Assembly (NCBI GenBank): GCA_006384855.1
Contig: VCJN01002047.1
Span: 39,765-103,764 of the forward strand
Direction of reading: 5' to 3'
Source: Tetraselmis striata
Lineage: Eukaryota > Chlorophyta > Chlorodendrophyceae > Chlorodendrales > Chlorodendraceae
DNA length: 64,000 bases
Shown here one piece after another: positions 22,729-33,805 of this stretch; position 1 is the stretch's first letter; each line of letters opens with the position of its first letter. The notes under the pieces are model-generated. The model had not been told where the DNA came from. It made no database searches and saw nothing but the letters and a program-made list of their open reading frames with translations. The translations under genes and the position numbers were made by a program.

Positions 22729-22943
22729 GGGACACGACAACTATCCTCCTGAAACACCCCGTCGACGCAGAAAGTGAGCAAGCGTATCGAGCGCAATTGG
22801 CAGCGCTCCAATAACGAGGTCGATAGCAGCTACGTCGCCCCAGTTGACTCAACAATACACTACCACAGGACAAGAGCTCGCCCACGACCGGGATTCTTAG
22901 ACTGCTACTCGCTCATCACTGAAACAAGAACCGCGGCCTCGAC

Positions 22944-25900
22944 ATGCGTCCGAACTCTCGCGTTGCAGTGGCGCTGCCGCTGCTCCTGCTCCTACTCACC
23001 GCAATACCCGCTGCCGCGGGTCGCGAGCTTCAACAGTCCAAGGATGTATCTACCGCCTCCGGTGGCCGTCTCATCGTCGCCCTGTCCAAGGACGGCGCCG
23101 AGTTGGCTGGCCAGAGTGGCTCCGCCGTGAATACCTTGTCCGCTACGCTTGCCAGCGCAGCCTCGGTCACTAGCGTTCAAATTCTGCCCATCCTGAACCT
23201 CGCTATCGTCAAGTCAGGGAACACGGCCCTCTCTACCGCCTCGCTTCAGATGCTTTCCTCCGTGAAGAGCGTGTCCGCCGACGTACGCGTGCAAATCGCC
23301 GGAGTTCCCGACGACGCGCTGTACAGTAGCCTGTGGGGGATCGATAAGGTCGAGGCACCCGCTGCTTGGGACATCACTACTGGCAGCCACAGCGTCGTAG
23401 TATGCGTAATTGACACCGGTAAGCCGGGCCTTAATCGACCCCCCCCCTTTGAATAATTGCCACACTATACAAACGCTGAAACTCGTGTCCGCGTGCTGAG
23501 ACGACTCGCGCGTCCCTGCTGTTTTATTCGAATGCAGGTGTAGACTACCTGCACGAGGACTTGGTGAACAACATGTGGATCAACCCAGACGAGATCCCCG
23601 GCAACGGCATCGACGACGATGGAAACGGCTTCATTGACGGTGAAATGCCCACGCTGCTTACCTTGCTGACGGGTCCCGATTCGTGTCGACTAAATACTTG
23701 TAGGTACTGTGACGCTGCATAGTATTACAGAATCTCGACGACGCGTCGTGTCTTTCAAGCCAGTGGAGGTCGCATTTTTCGCACGGTTTTGTCGAAAAGT
23801 GCTTCTGCAATGCTACCCGCGTTGTTCGATTCTTGCTTTGCGCGGCGGCTCGCCAGATCCCTGCCCTGACGACAAATACACCCGTCTGCTGTACCGTAGA
23901 TGTGCACGGAATCAACGCCATCGATATGAGCGGGGACCCCATGGACGACCACATGCACGGAACCCACTGCGCCGGCACCGTTGGCGCGCAGGGCAACAAC
24001 ACCATCGGAGTGGTCGGTGTGGCACCCAACGTATCCATCATGGCCTGCAAGTTCCTGAGTGCCTCAGGCGGCGGCGACATATCCGACGCGCTGACCTGCC
24101 TTGAGTACGCCGTGGCCAATGGCGCGCAGATCTCCTCCAAGTGAGCGCCCATGCCTCTGACAACTCTGACTGTCATTGGCTTGCAGCGTTAACGTACACA
24201 TTATAGCGCGAGTATTCTGACAGTCTTAGTAGTATATACTGCATATTACTATGCCATAATTCAATTTATACTGTCGCAGATAATGATCATATTGAAACAA
24301 TGGTAGCCTTACAGCACAACTAAATTCAGTAATTTCAGTAGTCATCTTCCAACAGTGTTATTGCTTTTATTTGGAGCATGTTCTCACCCTTGCTGTGCGT
24401 GCCTGTGAATCAGCTCCTGGGGCGGTGGCACCTACATGTCCGCTTTTGAGGACGCCCTCAATGCCGCCGGCGTGGCCGGTCACCTCTTCATCGCCGCTGC
24501 GGGCAACGATGCGCGCGACAACGACATCACCCCCAGCTACCCCGCCTCCTACTCGCCCACCGTTGACGCCGTCATGTCCGTCGCCTCTGTTGCTGACAAC
24601 GACATGCTGTCTGGCTTCAGCCAGTGGGGCGCCACCTCCGTCGACCTGGCTGCCCCCGGCAGCAGCATCAACTCCTGCGCCGCATCCGTTATTGGCGGTG
24701 GCTACACCAGCATCAGCGGCACTTCGATGGCCACCCCCCACGTGTCCGGCGCTGCCGCGCTGCTGCTAGCAAACAATCCCGATCTCACGCCCCTGCAGAT
24801 CAAGCAGATCCTGGTCAACTATTGCACGCCAGCACCTGCGCTTGAGGGCATGGTGGCCTCCAATGGTATCCTCAACGTCAGGGGTGCGCTCACCGGCAAC
24901 GTCCCCGACCCCATCGAGATGCCCGTCCCCACCCTGGCGCAGACCTTTTCCAGCGGCAACTTCGACCTGGTCCAGTCCCAGTCCAGCGTCACCTTCTCGG
25001 GCCCCGAGTACATCCCCTGCGTAGGCGAGCTTGTGCAGCTTCCTTCAGGTGGCACCGCCATTCCTCTGCCGGACGATGGCAACGCGGCTGTGGACTTCAC
25101 GGACGGGTTCACCTTCACGTTTTTCGGCGAGGAGTACGGCAGGGTGTATCTGGGCAGCAACGGCTACCTGACCTTTGGCGAGGGTGACAACATCTACAAC
25201 CCGTCTCTCAGCAACCACAACCGCCTGCCCCGCATCTCGGTGCTCTACACCGACCTCACTCCCGATGCCGAGTCCACCATCAGCTTCGTGCAAACGCCCG
25301 ACATGTTCGTGGCGACGTACGCCAACGTCAAGCGCTACGGCCAGGACACCCAGCGCAGCACCTTCCAGGTGGCGCTCAGGAGTGATGGCTCCGTCACTCT
25401 CTCCTACCCAGAGGTGGTCAACGACGCCACCATCATCGTCGGCCTCAGCAACGGCGGCTACTCTCTGGCGACCGTCTTCTCTGCGTCCGAGCAGTGCGAG
25501 TCGTCCACCACTACGCCGCCCCCCTCTACCACCCCCCCCACCACCACCCAGACGCCCGTCACAACAGCGCCCCCTCAGCCGGACGAGCCCACCCCAATCT
25601 GGGAGATGTTCTGGCCCAGCCGCCCCTTCGACCTCACAAACAGTGCGCTGAACTTCAACCAGCCTGCCAGCGGCTTCAGCCCCTGCCGTTCCCCCTGGGA
25701 AAGCAACTCCTTCCCCCACGACACCTCCGCGTCCACAGGGCTAATGCTGGGCGACGACGACAGCCAGCTGGTGGACTTCATCAACGGCTTTGTGTTCCCC
25801 TTCTTTGACTCGGAGTACACCAGCGTCTACATCGGCTCCAACGGCTACCTCACGTTCGCCGACCCCGACACCAAGCACGCCGCCAGCGCCAAGAACCACC

Positions 25901-26553
25901 ACGCCCAGCCGCGCATCTCTGCGATGTACGCCGACCTCGTGCTGGACGCCGAGTCGGTCATCAGCTACGAGCACGTCCCGGATGCCTTCGTGGTGACCTA
26001 CTACAATGTCATGCAGTACGGCCACGAGGCGCACCGCAACAGCTTCCAGATCAAGCTGGTGGGTGACGGCAGCCTGAGCATCACCTACCTGGACGTGGAG
26101 ATCTACGGCTCGGCGCTGGTGGGGCTGTCCAGCGGAGAGGCTAGCGAGGCGGTGGAGGTGGACTTCACCGAGTTTGGCTTCTGCCCCACTCCCGCCCCCA
26201 CTCCGGCTCCAACACCCGCCCCCACTCCTGCCCCCACACCCGCCCCCACTCCCGCCCCCACCCCCGTGCCCACCCCAGCGCCCACACCTGCCCCTACTCC
26301 TGCCCCCACTCCCGCCCCCACACCGGCACCCACCCCCGCGCCCACACCTCCTGCAACCACCACCGCGTTGCCGCCACCCCCCACCGAGCTGGTGTGCCCA
26401 TCAACTCACCAAGTGGAGCTCAACTGGACCACCGAGGGTGTCTACGCCAACTGCCACTCCATGACCGAGACCGTGCCCTGCAACGGGTACTTCAGGGTGG
26501 ACAGGCTGGAGTCCGAGCTCGTCGCCACCTGTGTCACTACCCCCGAGGAGTGA
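22944..26553 (+). CDS. Secreted subtilisin-family (S8) serine protease with twin C-terminal domains
   Basis: Four exons, 22944-23418, 23538-23639, 23900-24140 and 24414-26553, join in phase to 985 aa. Residues 1-26 form a signal peptide ([20 protein letters not shown], then IPAAAG). An inhibitor-I9-like propeptide follows, then the S8 domain with catalytic Asp157 (VIDTG), His212 (HGTHCAG), oxyanion Asn304 (AAAGND) and Ser377 (GTSMATPH), so it should be active. After the protease come two related segments of about 150 aa ([10 protein letters not shown]...[10 protein letters not shown] and [10 protein letters not shown]...[10 protein letters not shown]), separated by a Thr/Pro-rich linker. A long TPAP repeat (26180-26350) and a 50-aa Cys-containing tail follow. 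This layout suggests an extracellular, perhaps wall- or matrix-associated protease. Exon 4 is very GC-rich, and intron 1 has a 9-C run 20 nt after its donor. Confidence 0.93.
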
Positions 26554-26773
26554 GAACTAGCAACCCGCTAGCGCGCAAAATTAGGCCAAACTTCCGAAGC
26601 TCCAAATCTTCAACTTCACCCCACTCGTCCGAGAAGCACACCCGACGCTGCAAAGCTCCGGGATACGTTCTTCCCGACAGCAGAGGGAACGCGCCACATT
26701 GGCGGAGTGCAAGCAATCGCAGCGCTCACATTCATTCATACATTTTCATTCCCGTCTCCGGCCTTACGGATGA

Positions 26774-26778
26774 TGTAA
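26774..26778 (+). terminator. TGTAA polyadenylation signal candidate (subtilisin)
   Basis: TGTAA 221 bases past the subtilisin stop codon, nearly the same spacing as for the HDAC gene. Confidence 0.33.
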
Positions 26779-27329
26779 TTTATGTATTCCCATCCGTGCT
26801 GCGGTGCCGCCTCCTAGCACCACAATGTCCAGGGCACACATCATCCGGCGCTACAACACGAATTATTCGACAGAAATGTGCAAAACAATTCCATTTTTTG
26901 GCGGCCCGGCGGACATTTTGTCCGCGTGTTTCCTTGTGCGGTGTTTCAATGCCGTGCGTGCTATCAGTTGCCCACATAATTAGCGATTATGTAACATAAT
27001 GTACGTAATTAGCATCGGATGTTGACAGAATGTCTATTTTGTTGTTGATGCTAGTCGCCACCTAGATGAAATAAGTCCAAGCATTAGACAAAGGATTGCC
27101 TACTGTGGCAGCGGATTGTCCGGATGTGCTTCATTAATTTGATACTTTATGTTTGTGGCGGCGCATAGGGAGGCTATGCGGCAGGAACCGAGAATATGAG
27201 CGGGCAGCAGGGTGACAACACGCAGCAAGCGGCCGCAGTGATGGCGGCACACGGATACGCAGCATAGTTTGTGGCAAAGCAGGAGCGCATGTCGTCAGGT
27301 GTCATGTTTCGAGATAACACAGCGCCTTC

Positions 27330-28500
27330 ACATACACGCACTCACGTAGACCTATCTTGGTTTCAGCTGCCCCGTTTTTATCCTTCTCGCTGCCCCGCGG
27401 AGGAAATGTTGTTGATGTACCCAGGTCAGTGGTATTGTATATGCAGTGATATCAATATCGAGTGCGAACTCGACAAGCCCGCGGCTTGGCGTGATGAGCC
27501 TGTGGTCTTACCCATTATGAATCCCAGCGTGGAGGATGCGCCACGGCGAGTGACCACTCATCTGACATGACCCAGCATGCAGCAGGGCGACCGTTGGAGA
27601 CAGGTAACGTGACGGTGCATGCCGGCAACGCATTTACGCGTCAAGCAATTCGCCGGCAGAGCATCGACAAGGGGATGTGATCAAGCTATCATGTTAAAGG
27701 AAAACAAAAAGCTCAGACCAAGACACAGGGGCGCTCCAAGGCACAAAGCCCTGCATAGGCTCCAGCGCCCTTCCATCCTTCACTTTGTTCACCAGCGACT
27801 GTGTTGTTGCTGAGCTCCTGCTGCTACTGAACATGCAACCCACAGAACCCGCAAGCTACGCGACGGGTCGCGATGAGCGCTTGCTATCCTACCTGATATT
27901 CATTAACGTGGAGGTTGTCAGGGCCTTAATTTCACCCGCCTGAAATGATGAGCCAAGCAGCAGGCTGAATCATGACATGACATGTGGTGACGGGTGATGC
28001 AGCCATGCTGCATGTCGGCAGCAAATCAACCTTCGAGTCATCCGCTGGCGGAGTAGCATTGCCAAGAGGATGTGATGAGCTGATGATGATGGCGCGGAGG
28101 GAAACAATCACCCCACACTCATACACACACCCGCAGAGACGTAGACCGGTCTGTCTATCAATCTTCGCTATCCTCCGCTCTATCCAACAGTGAACCCTTG
28201 TTTTTATGGGTACTGTACCTACAATAATGTCCAGAAGATACGCGGAATCCGCAAGGCCGCGGAGGGGGCAATGAGCCCGTGGTATCCCCCCCCCCCCCCC
28301 CCCCCCATTTCCATGTTGGCGTGGAGGCTGTCATGACGGCCATTCGACCCCGGTTGGCGAGATAAGCCAAGGAGCAGGCTGGAGGATGACATGACTTATG
28401 GTAACGGGTGACGCAACTATGCGTGTCGGCAGCGCATCAGTCGTCCGCCGGCGTAGGGTGCAAAGGAGTCTCCTCATGGCGTGATGATGTGACAGGATGC
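27330..28500 (+). repeat. Three diverged tandem units of about 380-400 bp
   Basis: Anchors (GAACTCGACAAGCCCGCGG, GAACCCGCAAGCTACGCG, GAATCCGCAAGGCCGCGG) start at 27466, 27845 and 28245. Each is followed by GATGAGC or ATGAGCCC, then GTGGAGG, then GATGAGCCAAGCAGCAGGCTG-like, CATGACATG-like and GTCGGCAGC sequences. In unit 3 a 21-base C run (28286-28306) occupies the place of ordinary sequence in unit 1. No coding potential is supported. Confidence 0.75.
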
Positions 28501-29235
28501 CTTATATGTGTCACAGTGCCGTATCAATGGCACTTACTGTTGCAGTGTGCGCTCTGACTGGCTACCCTAGTGGTGCTGCTACTGTACGTACGGGGACGAT
28601 GACATCACCAGCTGCCTGGAGCACGACTTAATACAACATCTATTCAAGTGCTGCACAGAGTCCACCGAGGCAAGACAAGTCCTAGTCGCGTGCATTGCGC
28701 GCTAAGTAGACAATGATAGACAATGATCATTACATTATTACATTACAGTGTATTGCAGCGCACTTCTGCTGCCGCGCTTATACTTGTTTTTTTTTTCCGC
28801 TTCCGGCGAGACGTCTGTCGTCCAGGAGCTAATACGAGTAGTACAGGACTGGCAAGAGTGAAACCCTCAAATTACCTATAAGACGACGGCCGGTTAATAC
28901 ATATATAATCCTTACTTATATAGCGACTAGCGCTTCTGTTGCTAGTACGTGCGCGCGCGGTGCTTGCCCTTTTGGCTCGCCCCTCGCTCCTTGGCAATTG
29001 TTCCACTCTTTCATTCTCAGCTGACGAGTCGTCCCGCTCGCAGCTCTGCGGTAGTTCGCTCCGAGGGCAGATACCCTGTAGCGACTATGTTTATGTAGTG
29101 GAGCTTCCACGTAGGCGCTGTCGCTGTACTTCCTTTCGGGGGCCCGTCTGCCCGCGGGGCTGCGCATGCGCGCTGGCTCCTCGCGCACGCTGAGCACGCG
29201 GCTGACATCAAGGACGCCCTGCGCCCATCTGCGCG
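28501..29235. other. Spacer and likely 3' UTR of the TRP-like gene
   Basis: It contains TTACA (TGTAA on the minus strand) three times at 28730-28747, about 490 bases past the stop of the minus-strand channel gene, and TAGCGACTAGCG with AATCCTTACT at 28909-28932. No gene is seen. Confidence 0.4.
28730..28747 (-). terminator. Clustered TGTAA polyadenylation motifs (TRP-like gene)
   Basis: Three TGTAA motifs on the minus strand within 18 bases. The cluster is better support than a single motif, but the distance from the stop (about 490 bases) is long. Confidence 0.3.
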
Positions 29236-31209
29236 TCACCCGCGCAGGCTCCTCACCTCCGCCGCCAGCTTGTCGATCGCGCGCTGCTGCGAGGCCAGCG
29301 AGCGCTGCTGCGCGTACAGCAGCGACAGCAGCTCGTTGTCCACGGCAGACGGCCGCGCCGCAGCGCCGCCCGCGAGGTCGGCTTCGAAGGAGCGCCTCCC
29401 GGGCGCGTCCCCGCGCGTCTCCTTGCGCATCGCAAAGCGCGACGTCATGGTCGGCTGCCTGCCGGCGCGCTGGCGACCCTTCCCGCGCGGGGTGCCGGCC
29501 GTCAGGTTCTCCGCGTAGGGGCTGCGGCTCGGCGACGGCGCCGCGCGGGAGTACGCCCCTGGCAGCGGCTGCGACTGCGGCAGGGGCGCCCGTCCCAGAG
29601 GGCTTCCCTCGCGGACGACCCCAACCTGCTGGCACGACACACACGGCGCGTGCACGTGGCAGTCAGAGCGCGCACGATGAGCGAGATGAGCGCGCGCACT
29701 TCAGTGCGCTCCCCTGCGCAACACGACAGCGATACGGTGCAGATGGCGGCGACGCCGCGTGCCCCCCGCCGCTCCCGCTGCTCTGTGAATCAGTGTCGAA
29801 TAGTGACCATCTGTCGATACTGTAGGTTTCAGCTGTATAAGAACATAATTACTATAAGTAAACCCTACAACCCCTGTGCAAGCGCCTCGCTGGACGTGAA
29901 GTGAACGCCCGGGCGCGACACGCTGAGCGATGTGTGTGTGTGTGTGTGTGTGTGTGGTTTGGAGGGGCGGGATGCTCCATCCCTTTTGGCGCTCTGTAAC
30001 ATGTGAGCGAGAAGGGGCAGCGACGTGGAGGGGAACCGGCTATAGGTGATTTGGGTGCGAGAAGCCCTTCATAACGACAATGCAAACAATGAACGCCTCC
30101 TATCTAAGCTATGCCCAGACGCTCCTCTGCTCCGGGCCACAAGAAAGTCCGTCTGCCTCCTCTCCCTCCCCCTCTTTCCCCTCCCCTCCCCATCCACCCT
30201 GCCGACGCGGGCATAATGAGAACATTGCGAATAGGAACCTGCCCTGCCTGCCAGAGGTCAAATGAAGCCTAAACTATAGCGGAATCATCATGGTGAATGG
30301 TCTCACTTAATAGTTGCTAGCAAGCCCAATTCGAGGCGTATAATAAGGAGTCGTATCGGTGGCGTCGGCACCCGTACTTCACGTAGAGTGATGGGTGCTG
30401 ACGAGCATGCTGGCCGGCGCATCTCACTATGTTACGGGACAAAGTGCCCCTTCATGTATGAGCACCGCGCCGGCACATGGCGTGAAGGGAAGCAGTTATT
30501 GGATGTGGTCGGGAGCGGGGAACGACCGGCCCCCGGTGAGAGGCCTTCCCTCTGGAGAGGAGTTGGGAATTGGGGGGGGGGGGGGGGGGGGGGGCAGGAG
30601 CGGAGGCAAACCCGGGCCCCACCTCATTCACGGGAGGGAGACTCCGCTCCAGGCGCGGGTCGCTACTCCCCGCCGAGTCTTCCGCACCCTCCGCGCGCTC
30701 GCTGTCTGGACCCTCCTTGTCGCCCTCCTCCTCCTCCTCCGTGTGCAGCTGCAGGTCCGCGCCCAGCAGCGCCATGTTCACCTGCGCCGCCGCCACCGGA
30801 GCGAACACAGGAGAATCAGCGCGCCGTCATCGGCACCCACACGGAGGGGCTCCTTCGAGCCCAGCCGGCGTATCCGACAACGGAGAGCCATGTCAGCCGC
30901 GGGGGCGCACCTCCTCCGGCGTGAAGACCTCCCAGCGCGAGAGGTGGTACTTCTCAATCATCCCCGTCCAGGCGCGCCCCCGACGCGCCCGACGCAGCTG
31001 CGGCTGGAAGGGATGACCGGCGCCCGAGACATTACTCCAGATGTCCCCGCTCTTGAATTGCTGCACCGGCACCGGCACCGGCACCAGCAGCAGCAGTGAG
31101 AGCTTCGTTGCGGCGACCGGCCGATCTACGGGGGCCAACGCATCGATGATACCTCATCGATATTATAAGCCTCAAATTTGGCTCGCTAGCAACCTGCAAG
31201 AACATGTGC

Positions 31210-31240
<31 letters not shown>

Positions 31241-33774
31241 AGAGATATGTGTGTGTACACGTATACATATATATATGTATGTATGTATCTACATATACAT
31301 ATACATTTACATATATACATATACATATACATACACACATATATATAATATATTATAGCTTCGTCCACAATTGACCTCTAGCACCCTGATAGGCAGGGCA
31401 GGTTCTTATTTGCAGTAAAGTAAAAGTAAAGTTCGCCCTGTGTCATCGGCTGAATAAGCCGCCCCAGCGCCGACCTCTTGCCCCAACTACAGTCATAGGT
31501 CCGGCATAGCCCATTAGACCATTGCCTGATTTGAACCCCGAAGGGCGAATGCATCAACCGGGGTAACCCAGGACACGGGCCTCCTTAGCGCATAAAGGGC
31601 AAAAAGAAAGCGGCAGCGTATGGCTGTGTTTTGCCACCCTTCTAGCATTTTTTCCTATTTCTACTCTTCTCTGGTGTTATTGTACTCTTCTCATTATTGC
31701 CAAAGTTCCATCGCAATATACTGCTTGTACGCGATATGAAGGATTGTGTGTTCCTTCATGCCTGCAATATTGCCGCAATATATATTTCCATCAAGTCTGC
31801 AATATCCCACGAAACGCGCGAGGCAATCCTCACATTCTTACCCATATATATACGCATTAAATATGCATTTGGCTATACCGCATAGGGATTCCCTGACACG
31901 TAAAAGTGTACCGCGCAAAATAATGCTGCCAGTGTGATTAACGCTCTCTTGACGTAGTGCACTCTTCATTTGTTCTATTGACGTCGTGCATCGGTCCGCA
32001 TTCCTGTGTCGTCATCTAGTTTCAGATAACGCGCACACATTTCCTGCATAAATGGGCATAGAAACTCAAAACAACGTACTCAGTGCTTTCCGAAATCGAT
32101 TTGCAGTACTACGACTGATGAGACGTATCGGTCAGTTTTCTTTCCAAATAGTCGAAGCAATCAAAAATGTTTTTCTATTCTATTCTAGTACATTTCTAAT
32201 TGCCAAACTTCCATCCTGATAGACTGGATAGTCTCCGTCTGCACCGGGAATGGATACCTTTCGCTTATGGCTTAGGGTTTGGCGCTACCCTTAATCCTGC
32301 GGAATGTATCCTTAATACCATCCTGCGTGGCTTTAAACAGGGCAACCAACAGCCACAGAATGCACCGGCGCACAAACAAATCATCCATGTCAATCGGACT
32401 GGCGCTTATAAAAGCTTGGGCGACCGCATTCATCGCGCTGGGGAGGAGGGGGAAACGTGTCAAGGATGCGCCGCTAGGCATCCGTGGGCACACACACACA
32501 TGTCCCGCGACAAGGGCGCATCCCTATTCCTTTTGCTCGTGGCATTCTTTGCAAAGTATCGGTGCAGTGGGGACGCCACACTGACAGACATGCGCGCGCC
32601 AGAGCTGGGGCCGCGCCCATTCTTGGCGGGCACGCGCCTATCTATCGTTACTTGCGGCCCTTTCGCTAACTATATATTCCGGTTTTCAAGCGTTCAACCG
32701 CGACTTCCGTAAACACAACACAAACCACACCCAATTGCGCCAACCATACTTGAAAGACTAGACATCAGGCAATCGCTGTCCTACACTACGCAAAGGTACT
32801 AAGAGCATGAAAAAGCTGGGTTCACTATCCGACATGGTACTCGTGCCGTTTTCACAGAACACGCATGGCCCTCCGATACGGGTATGAGTATGGCGTAAAC
32901 TACTGATGTGGTTTCGATGGCCCCGGTGGCTTGAAAGCCCGATGAATATCTGTGTGGTGGAGGCACCGCAGGGATGGGCGGGCGCGTAGGTGAGGGGGGA
33001 GGGGGCCGCGCCCACCCTTGACGGGACAGTGAGCATCGAGCGGAAGCGGCTGGCGGCAGCCGGCTCCTCCGCGGCGGTCGTTGCCCGCTTGAGCATGCCG
33101 TGCACTCGGCGGCTCAAGCGCCGGGGGAGCAGGCCCACGCCCAGGAGCATCCATGTGGCGTGGAAGAGCAGCGTTGCGGGGAAGGCCCACAGCACCAGCC
33201 AGGCCACCAGGAGGACGAGGCCCAGGGAGTACAACGCCAGGCCGACCGGCAGCAGCAGCACCAGCAGGAGCGCCCTGGCCAGCATGCCCAGCAGGCCGCG
33301 CAGCAGGCGCCAGAGCCGCCTCACCCAGCGGCGCCAATACGACTGCTCCGGCACGGCGGAACACCCGGCATGGCATAGGATGTCAGTCGCCGCGGGGCGT
33401 CACGGGGTTGCTAGCTGATGGCGTCAGTTGGGCTGCGCATATCATACGGACAACAAGCAATACACTGCTCCATAAAATACGGGGAAAACAAGGCATATAT
33501 ATATTCCAGTCACCGGGAATGACCCAGCCGGTATCATGATGTGTGGCTGTGTTAAATGCAGCGCAGACAGGTGGCTACATTGAGCTTGCCCTATATCAGC
33601 GATTACGTCCAGCCACGGCTGCATCTACCTGGTTGCATGCATGACAGGCTGCGGATATTGCGTAGTCTAGGGTTGATGCCATCATGGGAAACTGTCTACA
33701 AAACCAGGGGCACATGGTGCTGACCTGAAAACAAAGGATACAAACATATCTACATACACAGAGAGAGAGCGCGT

Positions 33775-33805
<31 letters not shown>

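Noticed and set aside
25045-25719. 224-aa Gly/Val-rich minus-strand frame
   Set aside because: Shadow of the subtilisin exon 4 coding strand in high-GC DNA.
26103-26384. Gly/Val/Ala-repeat frame opposite the subtilisin Pro-rich linker
   Set aside because: It is the complement of the TPAP repeat coding region on the + strand.
28916-29644. 242-aa Arg/Ala-rich minus-strand frame
   Set aside because: It is an alternative frame of the last channel exon. The 29628-29236 frame is in phase with exon 21 and encodes a plausible coiled coil.
32200-32712. 170-codon open frame on the + strand
   Set aside because: It lies inside intron 19 of the minus-strand channel gene and shows no domain.
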